The translations under genes were made by a program, and so were the position numbers. The notes below the pieces were generated by a model. It had not been told where the DNA came from and did not search any database. It was given only the letters and a program-made list of their open reading frames with translations. 64,000 nt of DNA from Candidatus Zixiibacteriota bacterium (GTDB taxonomy: Bacteria; Zixibacteria; MSB-5A5; GN15; FEB-12), in the NCBI GenBank assembly GCA_034003725.1, contig JAVEYB010000001.1:456641-520640 (forward strand), given 5' to 3'. Below, one piece after another: positions 43,477 to 52,327 of this stretch; the first letter of the stretch is position 1; each line of letters starts with the position of its first letter.

Positions 43477-44444
43477 CGCAGTGCCCGTCCCGGGCGCGGC
43501 CGTACCAGCGCCACCAGATACGCAAGGATGACAAGACCGATAACCGTATAACAAACCGTACAGGTCAGGGCCGGCGGGAACTGGATTGAGTGTGGAATCA
43601 GGTAGACAGCCAGCTGGAACGCGAACGCGCTCAGTCCGAGCCATCCAAGGGTGCGAACCTCGAACAGGTCTTTACCGAATCGTCCCCGGGTCAACGAACC
43701 CAGCGACGCCAGCACGACAAACAGGAAATAGACCACGAGCAACTGGGTCTTGTTATCGGTGGCGTCGGTACCGAACGGCACGCCCTCCCAGATCACGCCG
43801 AACGCATACCAGTTCATACCGAATCCGAAAGGATAGCCGCCCACGACTGCCGACAGTGTGCCGAGCCCCAGCCACCATGCCATGGGGCGGGCGTTTTCGC
43901 CGCCTCGGATGAGCCCGATCGCGTGCAGCGCCGCCATCACCACACAGAAAACGGTGACAAACATGAAGACAATGTGCGGAATCAGGACGATATTGGGCAC
44001 GTCGCCGATGTACTTCACGAACATCGGAGAACCGTCGGAGTCGGCAAACCGCGCCACGGTCGTACCGCTCGAATCAATCACGTCAAACACGTAATACTCG
44101 CGCCCGCCGCGTTCGCCGGCGACGACCTCGACACCATAGCTGAGCGACTCCGATTCCACGAGCACAGCGGGGCGCGTATAATACTCGCCGACGGGAGTGT
44201 CTTTGCCGCGTTCGGCTCCGGTCGTCCGATAGACGACAGCATGTCCGGGTGACAGCTCTGGTAAGACGGTGATCGTGAGCCGGTCGGACTGCCCGGCGGT
44301 GATTTTCGGAACGGTGGTCACGTCGAAGGTGTAGGGGCCGTCCGTGTGGACGATGTGCTCGGGCCGGCCGCGTGAGGCGGTGCCGGCAACGTACAGCATC
44401 GCGAGCGTCAGGACGACAGCGGTTATGATCCGGGCGATGGGCAT
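43473..44444 (-). CDS. Membrane protein of unknown function between prfA and prmC
   Basis: 323 residues: signal-like or first helix (about 4-22), an extracytoplasmic domain of about 120 residues, then five hydrophobic segments (about 150-172, 188-210, 233-253, 266-287, 295-316). No motif recognised. It is wedged inside the prfA-prmC cluster, five bases after prfA and overlapping prmC (ATGA), so it is co-transcribed with them. A CO-like or haem/redox membrane role is not supported; only topology is visible. Confidence 0.75.
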   Translation of the reverse strand: MPIARIITAVVLTLAMLYVAGTASRGRPEHIVHTDGPYTFDVTTVPKITAGQSDRLTITVLPELSPGHAVVYRTTGAERGKDTPVGEYYTRPAVLVESESLSYGVEVVAGERGGREYYVFDVIDSSGTTVARFADSDGSPMFVKYIGDVPNIVLIPHIVFMFVTVFCVVMAALHAIGLIRGGENARPMAWWLGLGTLSAVVGGYPFGFGMNWYAFGVIWEGVPFGTDATDNKTQLLVVYFLFVVLASLGSLTRGRFGKDLFEVRTLGWLGLSAFAFQLAVYLIPHSIQFPPALTCTVCYTVIGLVILAYLVALVRPRPGRALR

Positions 44445-44449
44445 GCGGA

Positions 44450-45532
44450 TTACGAGGCGGACGCGCCGGCCTGCATTTTGAGCCGCGCCTCCTGATCATG
44501 CTGCTTGAGGGGTTCGATGAGGGCGTCGACATTTCCCGCCAGAATGTCGTCGAGGCGATACAGGGTCAGATTGATGCGGTGATCGGTCACCCGCCCCTGC
44601 GGGAAGTTGTAGGTGCGGATTTTGGCGGAGCGATCTCCGGTCGACACCATCAGGCGCCGTTCGTCGGTCAGTTTCTTCTGTTGCTCTTCAATCGCCTGAT
44701 CGTATAGTCGGGCTCGAAGCACTTTCAGCGCCTTGACTTTGTTTTTGAGCTGTGACTTCTCGTCCTGACAGGTCACCACGAGTCCGGTGGGAATGTGGGT
44801 GACGCGTACGGCCGAGTCGGTGGTGTTGACGGACTGGCCGCCCGGCCCGGTCGAGCGGTAGACATCGATCCGGAGATCTTTCTCCGCGATTTCGATATCG
44901 ACTTCCTCGGCTTCGGGGAAGACGGCGACGGTCGCGGCGGACGTGTGTATGCGTCCCTGGGTTTCGGTGACGGGGACCCGTTGCACGCGGTGCACGCCCG
45001 ATTCGTATTTCATGGTGCCGTAGGCGGCGTCGCCGGCCAGTGAGAAGATGATTTCCTTGAACCCGCCCATCTCGGCCGGGCTGGAGTTCAGAATCTCCAG
45101 TTTCCAGCCTTTGTAATCGGCGTAGCGCTGGTACATACGGAAGATGTCCCCGGCGAACAGCCCGGCCTCATCGCCGCCGGTGCCGGCGCGCACTTCCACC
45201 ACCGCCGGCTTGTCGTCGGTCGGGTCGCGCGGCAGCACTTTGAGGCGGAACTCGCGCTCGATCTCTTCGATCTCGCCTTCGTACTTTTCCAGTTCTTCTT
45301 CGGCCATGGTGACCAGTTCGTCGTCTTCGCGGGCGCTGATAATCTCGCGCGCTTCGTCGATAGCGGTCAACATCGCCCGGTACCGCCGGCCGACCTCGAG
45401 CACGTCCATCAAGTGTGAACGTTCCCGGTTCAACACGGCCAGTTTCCGGTGGTCCGACAGATTGACGGGATCGGAGAGGGCCTGGTCCAGATCGACGAGC
45501 TTCCGTTCAAGGTTTTTCAGTATGTCCAGCAT
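44450..45532 (-). CDS. prfA: Peptide chain release factor 1
   Basis: 360 residues. '[24 protein letters not shown]' contains the GGQ motif that triggers peptidyl-tRNA hydrolysis, and '[18 protein letters not shown]' contains the PVT anticodon-reading tripeptide of RF1. Acts on UAA/UAG stops. Precedes prmC, which methylates the GGQ Gln. ATG 45532. Length normal (RF1, not the shorter RF-H). Confidence 0.97.
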   Translation of the reverse strand: MLDILKNLERKLVDLDQALSDPVNLSDHRKLAVLNRERSHLMDVLEVGRRYRAMLTAIDEAREIISAREDDELVTMAEEELEKYEGEIEEIEREFRLKVLPRDPTDDKPAVVEVRAGTGGDEAGLFAGDIFRMYQRYADYKGWKLEILNSSPAEMGGFKEIIFSLAGDAAYGTMKYESGVHRVQRVPVTETQGRIHTSAATVAVFPEAEEVDIEIAEKDLRIDVYRSTGPGGQSVNTTDSAVRVTHIPTGLVVTCQDEKSQLKNKVKALKVLRARLYDQAIEEQQKKLTDERRLMVSTGDRSAKIRTYNFPQGRVTDHRINLTLYRLDDILAGNVDALIEPLKQHDQEARLKMQAGASAS

Positions 45533-45605
45533 ATGGTTTTTCCATAGGGTTAACGAAGATGACCGGGGCTATGATAACGGAGAAAGCCGCTTGAGGCAAG
45601 TGTTG

Positions 45606-46568
45606 CTAGCTGACAGGGGTGCGACGGCATTCGAGGCGGGATTCGGTAACGCCGAGGGCGGCCTCGAGGGCCACAATCCCGACTTCCAGCTGCTCGCGCG
45701 ACGGCTCTTTGGTGGTGATTTTCTGGAGCCAGAGACCGGGTGCGATCAGCAGCCTGGTGACCACGTTGTCGCGCGTCTTGCCGGAGAGCTTCAGCAATTC
45801 GAATGACGTGCCGGCGACCACCGGCAGGAGTGCGAAATGGATACCAAACCGCGTAAACAGGGTCGGCGGATGGCCGGTCCACACGGCGTACAGCGTGTCG
45901 GATATGGCGTAGACGATAACGGCCAGCAGGGCGACGATGAGGATAAAGGACGTCCCGCAGCGTGGATGGAACCGGGTGTGGCGGGCCACTCGTTCGGGGA
46001 CCAGATCGTCGCCCATTTCGTAGGCGTAAATCGACTTGTGCTCCGCGCCGTGATATTGGAAAATCCGTTTGAACTCGCCGAACAACGAGATCACCCATAC
46101 GTATGCGACGAACATGGTGAGTCGGATAGCGCCGGCCACGAGGTTGAACTCGACCGCTTCCTTGCGGATATTGAGCACATCGGTAATCGCGAGGGGAACG
46201 AGAAAGAAGACGCCGATACCCAGCGTCAGCGCGAATACCGCGGTGAGGCCAAGGTACAGGGCGTTTTGTTTGGGGGCTGCGATCTGCTGTCCTTTTCGCA
46301 CCGCTTCCTCCTTTTCCGCTTCCTTGACGGCGATGTCGGCCGAAAAGTTGAGCGTGCGGATGCCGATCACGAGCATCTCGACAAAGGCGACGGCGCCGCG
46401 AAGTACCGGTATGTTCAGGACTTTGTGGCGGGAGGCGAGCGACTTGTATTCTTCGGTCTTGACGAGAATTTCCCCGCTCGGGACCCGTACCGCCGTGGCA
46501 ATCCTGTCGCGAGAGCGCATCATCACACCCTCGATCACCGCCTGGCCGCCTACATTTAGATCCGGCAT
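45606..46568 (-). CDS. DUF1385 membrane protein
   Basis: 320 residues. Starts 'MPDLNVGGQAVIEGVMMRSRDRIATAVRVPSG', the family signature 'GGQAVIEGVMMR', then 'HKVLNIPVLRGAVAF' and several hydrophobic segments with 'FQYHGAEHKSIYAYE', a conserved His/Glu stretch. Unknown function, though members commonly sit beside rpmE and prfA as here. ATG 46568 with GAGGATG upstream. Confidence 0.93.
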   Translation of the reverse strand: MPDLNVGGQAVIEGVMMRSRDRIATAVRVPSGEILVKTEEYKSLASRHKVLNIPVLRGAVAFVEMLVIGIRTLNFSADIAVKEAEKEEAVRKGQQIAAPKQNALYLGLTAVFALTLGIGVFFLVPLAITDVLNIRKEAVEFNLVAGAIRLTMFVAYVWVISLFGEFKRIFQYHGAEHKSIYAYEMGDDLVPERVARHTRFHPRCGTSFILIVALLAVIVYAISDTLYAVWTGHPPTLFTRFGIHFALLPVVAGTSFELLKLSGKTRDNVVTRLLIAPGLWLQKITTKEPSREQLEVGIVALEAALGVTESRLECRRTPVS

Positions 46569-46620
46569 CGCATCCTCATCGTTTGCCCGACCGCGGCGAA
46601 TGGACTTCGCCGTTCGCCAG

Positions 46621-46648
46621 TAAAAAGGCGAGCCGAACGCGGCTCGCC
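46621..46648 (-). terminator. Rho-independent terminator of rpmE
   Basis: GGCGAGCCG (46627-46635) pairs with CGGCTCGCC (46640-46648), nine bp with loop AACG, and TTTTT follows on the minus strand (46622-46626). It sits between rpmE and the DUF1385 gene, so the translation-termination cluster has its own promoter or partial read-through. Confidence 0.85.
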
Positions 46649-46670
46649 CGTATCTGTGGGAGCTGTTTGA

Positions 46671-46883
46671 TCAGTCCTTCTTCTGGAACTTCGCGTATTT
46701 CCGGCGGAACCGCTCAACGCGACCGGCCGTGTCGACGAGCTTCTGCTTGCCGGTGAAAAACGGATGGCAGTTAGCGCAGATTTCGACATTGATCACTTTG
46801 CGGGTGGAACGGGTCGCGTAAGTCGCGCCGCACGCACAGGTGATCGTGACTTCTTTGTAGTCTGGATGAATTCCCGGTTTCAC
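46671..46883 (-). CDS. rpmE: 50S ribosomal protein L31 (zinc-binding form)
   Basis: 70 residues: '[29 protein letters not shown]' and '[31 protein letters not shown]'. The CxC and CxxC pairs (Cys16, 18, 37, 40) are the zinc site of the C+ form. ATG 46883. Head of the region upstream of DUF1385-prfA, terminator between. Confidence 0.97.
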   Translation of the reverse strand: MKPGIHPDYKEVTITCACGATYATRSTRKVINVEICANCHPFFTGKQKLVDTAGRVERFRRKYAKFQKKD

Positions 46884-46962
46884 TGTCTATCACCTCAACG
46901 ATATTAATTGGCACGTTTTCTGTCCGGTCGTTCACCGAGCCGCCGGACCAAGCAAGTCGTAT

Positions 46963-46990
46963 AAAATACACGTTTAGGCCAAAAAGGCAA
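46963..46990 (-). promoter_or_regulatory. Candidate promoter of rpmE
   Basis: Minus strand: TTGCCT (46985-46990), 16-base spacer, TATTTT (46963-46968). It lies 80 bases upstream of rpmE in an otherwise gene-free stretch. Only a consensus-based guess. Confidence 0.35.
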
Positions 46991-47096
46991 GGCCTTATCG
47001 TTGTGGGTTGTGATTGTCCGCCGAAGCCGGCAAGGTGACGCTGCCCCTGTGGTCGCATGGTGCGCCAATGGATTTATGTTGTTGATATACAGTATC

Positions 47097-47759
47097 TTAC
47101 GCGTTCTTTTCGGATAGCTCGACAGACCAGTAATGCCTGCCGTAGGTCAAACGCAGGATCCGGAAATGCGGTTCAAGGATGTCCCGGAGGTCGGACTCGG
47201 TGAAGTAATTCTTCAGAATTTCGTATCTCCGACCGTCGTTCAGGTACCGGTATTTGTAGTTATTGCCGAGGGTGTCAAAGCGCGTGTGGTCGGTCCGGGG
47301 ATCGCCATCGGGCGGGTTGTTGTCTATGACCCAGATTGTTCCTCCGCGAGCCAGCGGAGTGCGAAGCGCCCTGAACAACCGGTCGTAGTTCTCTCGCTGA
47401 TGATGAGAAAACCAGAAACCCAGTGCGACCAGATCGAACGCCTGCGGAGTGGCGGGGTAGTGATTCAGGTCAGCCTCAACAAACTCGACCGGGCAGCCGT
47501 ACAGCTTCCGGCGGGCGATCGCGAGCATCTCGGCGGCAAGATCGACTGCGGTGATCGAAACGGCGGTTTCCGAAATGAAGCGCGTCCAGTAACCGGTGCC
47601 GCAGGCGAATTCGAGTACGCGGCGGCCTTTCGCGAGTTTGCGAAGTCGCTCGGCTTCGGCGGCGAGTTCGCCTTGTCGGACGGGATCGTCGCGGTAATAG
47701 ATGGCTTCGTACTCTCCGGCGCGGTCCCGGTAATATTGTTCCGTGTTATGGTCGGTCAT
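47097..47759 (-). CDS. Class I SAM-dependent methyltransferase
   Basis: 220 residues. 'RRVLEFACGTGYWTRFI' (motif I), 'ITAVDLAAEMLAIARRKL' (motif II) and 'FDLVALGFWFSHHQRENYDRL' (motif IV region) are Methyltransf_11/25-like. It overlaps the end of the flavodoxin-like gene by 14 bases and is probably translated together with it. Substrate unknown. ATG 47759 lies inside the overlap; a TTG at 47768 is alternative. Confidence 0.85.
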   Translation of the reverse strand: MTDHNTEQYYRDRAGEYEAIYYRDDPVRQGELAAEAERLRKLAKGRRVLEFACGTGYWTRFISETAVSITAVDLAAEMLAIARRKLYGCPVEFVEADLNHYPATPQAFDLVALGFWFSHHQRENYDRLFRALRTPLARGGTIWVIDNNPPDGDPRTDHTRFDTLGNNYKYRYLNDGRRYEILKNYFTESDLRDILEPHFRILRLTYGRHYWSVELSEKNA

Positions 47760-48375
47760 AGTTTTCAATCAGGAGGCGGGCCAGCCGGTTGCCCAGCGCC
47801 CGGGCGTCGCCCATCGTTTTGGGGTCATCTTTGACCGCGCCTATCCGGGTGAAATCCGGCGATCGGTACGTGACCAGTCCCTCGTTTACGACTTCGACCC
47901 ACTTGAAAAATCCGGCGATACATCGACGGGCTCCTTCGAACCAGCCGTTATCGGTACCGACCAATACCATTGCCCCGGGTCGTCTGCGGTTCAGCAGCTT
48001 GATGAAATCGTGTTCGGGATCGGCGTGGTTGAAATCCGCCGGCCGGATGCAGTTGCACCGGTCGATAAACAGCTTAGCCTGGGCCGACACGGAGTCGAAG
48101 TAGATCGGCGAGCCGAACAGCAGGCAGTCGCATTCAACCAGGCGGCGGTACAGCTCGGTCATGCCGTCATCGTAGAAGCAGAACTGCGGGGTGGGGGCCC
48201 GTCCGCAGGCCTGGCACGGCAGCATGGTTGTGTCGTTGAGCCGGACGAAAGTCGACTCGAGCGCGCGGCCGTCGCCGAGGGCAGCCTCCAACGATTCCGC
48301 CGTCTCCCGCAGCAGGATCTCGGTCGATGAGCCCTGCACGGGCGACCCGCACAGCGACAGCAGTTTAATCGTCAC
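47746..48375 (-). CDS. Flavodoxin-like NAD(P)H-dependent oxidoreductase
   Basis: 209 residues. 'LLSLCGSPVQGSSTEILLRE' is an FMN phosphate-binding loop, 'LVECDCLLFGSPIYFDSVSAQAKLFIDR' holds the isoalloxazine-side 'GSPIY' and 'CQACGR' near residue 57 is a Cys pair, as in iron-sulphur flavoproteins and some quinone reductases. The fourth Cys needed for a cluster is not clear. GTG 48375 overlaps the ABC-F stop; GGAGAG precedes by six bases. Confidence 0.82.
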   Translation of the reverse strand: MTIKLLSLCGSPVQGSSTEILLRETAESLEAALGDGRALESTFVRLNDTTMLPCQACGRAPTPQFCFYDDGMTELYRRLVECDCLLFGSPIYFDSVSAQAKLFIDRCNCIRPADFNHADPEHDFIKLLNRRRPGAMVLVGTDNGWFEGARRCIAGFFKWVEVVNEGLVTYRSPDFTRIGAVKDDPKTMGDARALGNRLARLLIENYDRP

Positions 48376-50251
48376 TGTCGCTCTCCAGCGCATCGAGATC
48401 GACATAAAGCTGCAGAATCATATTCTCCAGTTCGTGTCGCCTGCGATTGGCGTCCTGCAGCGCCTCCCAGTCGTGAGCCGGGATGTCGTTGTGGAGTCGG
48501 TCCTCGAGCCGGGCCAGTTCCTGTTCGCGGGCCGCGATCGAGACGCGTGTCGATTCGATCCGCTTGCGGTGCCGCGACCGTCGCTTTGACTCCTCCTTGA
48601 ATGCGAGGTATGCCTTTTTGCCGGGTTTTTCTCTGGGCTCGACTACGGGCGCGGCGGCCATCGCCAGGCGTTGCCTGAAGTACTCGTAATCGCAGTCGTA
48701 TACGGATACATATCCGTTGTTGACGTGGGCGATGCGATTGGCCACCCGGGACAGGAAGTACCGATCGTGACTGACCACCAGCAGAGAACCGTCGTATTCG
48801 CGCAGCGCCTTTTCCAGCGCTTCGCGGGCGTCGATATCCAGATGGTTGGTCGGCTCGTCGAGGATGATGAAGTTGGCGGGGCGGTAGAGCAGGCGCGCGA
48901 GGCTGAGTTTGGTCTTCTCCCCTCCCGACAAACTGCCGACAGCCTTAAAAGCGTCTTCGCCCGTAAAGCCGAACCGGGCGAGAAAGGAACGGATGGCGTA
49001 GGCGTCGGCCGACGGATCCAGGTCCCACAGCGAGTCGATCACGGTCTGCCCGGGATCGAGATCGGCGAGGTCCTGATCGAAATAGGCCACATCGACATTG
49101 GTGCCGAGTTTGATGGTGCCGGCGAACGGTTCCAGTTCGCCGATCAGCGCCTTGAGCACGGTCGACTTGCCGGAGCCGTTGCGACCGACCAGCGCCACTT
49201 TTTCGCCGCGATAGATATCGAGCGACACGTCTTCCACAACCGTCAGGCCGTCATATCCGAGCGCGACATCCTCAAGCGACAGCACGTGCGCGAAAGAACG
49301 TCCTGACAATTCCACTTTGATAACCGGGCCGCGCTGATCAGCGCGCGGCGGCGGAAGCCGTTTGATACGATTCAGATATTTGAGCTTGGATTGCGCCTGC
49401 TTGGTCTTTTGACCGGCCATGTTCCGGCGGATAAACTCTTCGGTGCGGGCGATTTCCTGCTGCTGGTGCTTGTAATGGTGCTCGGCCAGCCGGCGGCGAT
49501 CGTGCCGCTCGTCAAGGTACCGGTTGAAACCGCCCGTGTATCGTTCGATCTTCGCGAACGCGATCTCCCAGACAAGGTCGACGGTCGCGTTCAGGAAAGC
49601 GCGGTCGTGCGATACGATCACGTACGCTTTGCCGAGCTTGAGCAGGTACTCCTCGAGCCACGCGGTCGATTCGATATCGAGATGGTTGGTCGGCTCGTCG
49701 AGCAACAGCAGGTTGCCGCTGCCGGCCAGCAGGCGGGCCAGTCCGGCGCGGTTCTTCTCCCCGCCTGAAAAGAAGCGGATGCGCTGGCCGAACCGCTCCG
49801 GCTCAAAGCCGAGACCGGTGAGAATGGTCTTGATTTCGTTTTCGAAGTCGAATCCGCCACCGGCTTCGAACAACTCGGAGAGCTTGCCGTGCCGATCCAG
49901 CGCCGACTGGTCGTGCGGGTTTGCCGCGAGATAGTCTTCGAGCGTGCGGAGCTCGTGGCGCTGGTCCAGAAGGTCCTGTCGCGCGCCGGCGACGAAGTCG
50001 AACAACGAATAATCGAAATAGTCGGTCTTTTCCTGCTCGATGTAATCGATCGCGCACGAACGCGACATCGTCACCTGCCCGGCATCGACACCTTCCTTGC
50101 CCGCGAGGATTTCGAGCAGCGTGGTTTTGCCTATGCCGTTTCGGCCGACCAGGCCGATCCGGTCGGTGTCGACGATCGTGAACGAGACCCCGTCGAGAAT
50201 GACCTGGTCCTTGAATTTTTTCCGGAGGTTTTCGGCGGCGAGCAGCGTCAT
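48365..50251 (-). CDS. ABC-F family ATPase (ribosome-associated type)
   Basis: 628 residues, two ABC cassettes with no membrane segment: Walker A 'GRNGIGKTTLLEILAG' (cassette 1) and 'GRNGSGKSTVLKALIG' (cassette 2), signature 'FSGGEKNRAGLARLL' and 'LSGGEKTKLSLARLL', and 'LLLDEPTNHLDI' Walker B in both. The C-terminal end is charged and coiled-coil-like, as in Uup. Uup/EttA-type proteins act on stalled ribosomes or DNA repair. ATG 50251 with GGAGGAG upstream, seven bases after the VWA gene stop. Confidence 0.93.
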   Translation of the reverse strand: MTLLAAENLRKKFKDQVILDGVSFTIVDTDRIGLVGRNGIGKTTLLEILAGKEGVDAGQVTMSRSCAIDYIEQEKTDYFDYSLFDFVAGARQDLLDQRHELRTLEDYLAANPHDQSALDRHGKLSELFEAGGGFDFENEIKTILTGLGFEPERFGQRIRFFSGGEKNRAGLARLLAGSGNLLLLDEPTNHLDIESTAWLEEYLLKLGKAYVIVSHDRAFLNATVDLVWEIAFAKIERYTGGFNRYLDERHDRRRLAEHHYKHQQQEIARTEEFIRRNMAGQKTKQAQSKLKYLNRIKRLPPPRADQRGPVIKVELSGRSFAHVLSLEDVALGYDGLTVVEDVSLDIYRGEKVALVGRNGSGKSTVLKALIGELEPFAGTIKLGTNVDVAYFDQDLADLDPGQTVIDSLWDLDPSADAYAIRSFLARFGFTGEDAFKAVGSLSGGEKTKLSLARLLYRPANFIILDEPTNHLDIDAREALEKALREYDGSLLVVSHDRYFLSRVANRIAHVNNGYVSVYDCDYEYFRQRLAMAAAPVVEPREKPGKKAYLAFKEESKRRSRHRKRIESTRVSIAAREQELARLEDRLHNDIPAHDWEALQDANRRRHELENMILQLYVDLDALESDSDD

Positions 50252-50257
50252 GGACGG

Positions 50258-52324
50258 TTACTCCTCCGACGGTTTCCCGCGCGAGAGCAGCATTTCCACG
50301 GCGACAAGCAGGACGGCGATCCACAGGAACATCTGCCAGAGTTCCCGACCGTAGCGGAACGAAGCGATAACACCGGCCAGGTCGGCTCCGCCGGAGAGCT
50401 CGCGGAAATCTTCGGATTGGAGCGCGGCGGCGAACTGATCACGATCGGCGGCGGTCAGGTCGCATTCCGGCGGCGGAATGTTAACCGCGAAGCGGTCCAT
50501 TTCCTGACCGAGCAGGGAGATCGAGTAGATGCCGGCCCGGTCGGTCGGCGACGGCTTGACCACGAGCAGCCCGTCGGTTTCCTCGGGCGGCAGGCTGAAC
50601 TGAGAGCTGTCGGGAGCGATGAGATCGAGCGGATAATTGACGGGCGACTGGACCGGCAGGGCACGGGTGATCTGGTCACCGGCGAACAGCCGCGTGTCGA
50701 GAGTGGAAAGGTCACTGGCGAGATACTCGGCGACACGCGATACAAACGGCACGAAGAAGGCCTGTCCCACCATGTCGGAATAGTCCGGAGAGAGCGGTCC
50801 GGTGAATGTGAGCACGCGCCCGGCGCCGAAGCGTGTCTCGACCAGCGCGGGCCGGTCGCCCGAAAACCGCATAATGGTGCGGGCCGCCCCCGCAACGCGA
50901 ATGTGCGGAAGCGCGAAAAACTTGATCTCGGGCGGTTTGTTCTGCTCGAAACCAAACACCGAAAAGACCGGGTGTGTCATATCCAGCGAACCGAGGCTAT
51001 AGAAGCCGGCCCGCGACGGATTCGGGCTGACGGCCTGATCGATGGAAACACCTGTGACTTCCGACCAGAGGCGATTGAAGTACTCGACGTCGGTATTCGC
51101 GCCGTAGACGGCAAACAAGGACTTACCGCGCTTCACGAACTGCTGGAGCCGGTCGACATACCGATCCGGCAATGTCGGCATCCCGGCCAGTAGAATGACA
51201 TCGTATGCGGCGAAGTCGATACCGGTGAGGTCGTCGGGCGATGCCTGTTTCACCGACCAGAAGCGCGAAAGCGTCTGATCCGGGACCAGGGCAAGATTGA
51301 AATAGGCAGCGGACCGGTCATCGCCGAGAATCAACAGGTTGAACGACCGAGGGATGTTGAAGGCGAAGTAGTACCGGTTGTCGGGGGTAAAGCGGTCCTC
51401 GGACAACTCCACCCACCCGCTGTGGAATCCGGTGGTAGATACCGAACGGGTGAACCGCACTTTGGTTTCAGCGCCGGCATCGACCGTGAAGTCTGTCTGT
51501 GCGACTCGTTTGCCGTTGAGAAACAGCGAGGCGATCCGGTCGCCGCTTGGATCGGCCCCGTAATTGCGCACGGTCGCCTGCAGATCAAAATCAAGGCCGG
51601 GCTGGATCAGCTGGCCGCCAAAATCAACGGAGAGGATCCCGACGTTGTCGTTTTCTTCCAAAGGCAGATCTACCAGGTAAACGGGCAGTTCGGTAGGCGT
51701 GGCCTGCTCGTTGCCGGGAAGCGAACTTCGTTGCCGGTCGGAAATGACGTAAATCTCACGGTTGAGATTCTGCGAGCGTTCGAGCAGCCGACGGGCGCTT
51801 TCCAGTCCGCGCTCGATATCCGCGGATCCCGGGCCGATTCGCAGACGGTCCAGCTGCTCGGAGACGGCCGCGACCGTGGTCAGCAACCGCTGGGACTCCT
51901 CGCCGCCGGCGGTGAGCGGAATCAGGCAGATCTGATCGGACTGCCCGAACGTCTCGAGCAGCTGGTGGGTACGTTTCCGGGCCAGCTCGAAGAGGTTGCC
52001 GTCGGCGACGGAGCGATCCATCGACACCGAATTGTCGAACAGAATGACAGCGGAGACCGCCGCGTGTGATCCGACCGCGCCCCGATCGGTGGTTGGCCGG
52101 GCGAACGCGAGTACGACAATCAGGATAATCAGCATGCGGAGCAGCAACAGCAGCAACTGGCGAATCTTGAGGCGGCGCACCTGGCGTCGCTGCATGGCTT
52201 TCAGATGTTTCAGGGAGGAAAACTCGACAATCTTCACTCGTCGACGCGAGAATAGGTGAATGATCAGCGGTATGAGCGCCGCGGCGGCCGCAAACAGGAC
52301 GGCGGTGTTGAGAAAACCAAACAT
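50258..52324 (-). CDS. BatA/VWA domain membrane protein
   Basis: 688 residues. N-terminal BatA-type region with helices (about 5-27 and 55-78, 'RQLLLLLLRMLIILIVVLAFARP'), then a von Willebrand factor A domain (about 90-240) with MIDAS 'FDNSVSMD' (DxSxS). A long soluble region follows and one helix closes it ('FLWIAVLLVAVEMLLSRG', about 660-685). BatA proteins belong to the MoxR/Bat aerotolerance-type systems; no MoxR ATPase or BatB is in the window. Starts three bases after the TPR gene's stop. Metal-binding in the VWA is predicted from the motif. Confidence 0.85.
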   Translation of the reverse strand: MFGFLNTAVLFAAAAALIPLIIHLFSRRRVKIVEFSSLKHLKAMQRRQVRRLKIRQLLLLLLRMLIILIVVLAFARPTTDRGAVGSHAAVSAVILFDNSVSMDRSVADGNLFELARKRTHQLLETFGQSDQICLIPLTAGGEESQRLLTTVAAVSEQLDRLRIGPGSADIERGLESARRLLERSQNLNREIYVISDRQRSSLPGNEQATPTELPVYLVDLPLEENDNVGILSVDFGGQLIQPGLDFDLQATVRNYGADPSGDRIASLFLNGKRVAQTDFTVDAGAETKVRFTRSVSTTGFHSGWVELSEDRFTPDNRYYFAFNIPRSFNLLILGDDRSAAYFNLALVPDQTLSRFWSVKQASPDDLTGIDFAAYDVILLAGMPTLPDRYVDRLQQFVKRGKSLFAVYGANTDVEYFNRLWSEVTGVSIDQAVSPNPSRAGFYSLGSLDMTHPVFSVFGFEQNKPPEIKFFALPHIRVAGAARTIMRFSGDRPALVETRFGAGRVLTFTGPLSPDYSDMVGQAFFVPFVSRVAEYLASDLSTLDTRLFAGDQITRALPVQSPVNYPLDLIAPDSSQFSLPPEETDGLLVVKPSPTDRAGIYSISLLGQEMDRFAVNIPPPECDLTAADRDQFAAALQSEDFRELSGGADLAGVIASFRYGRELWQMFLWIAVLLVAVEMLLSRGKPSEE

Positions 52325-52327
52325 CGG

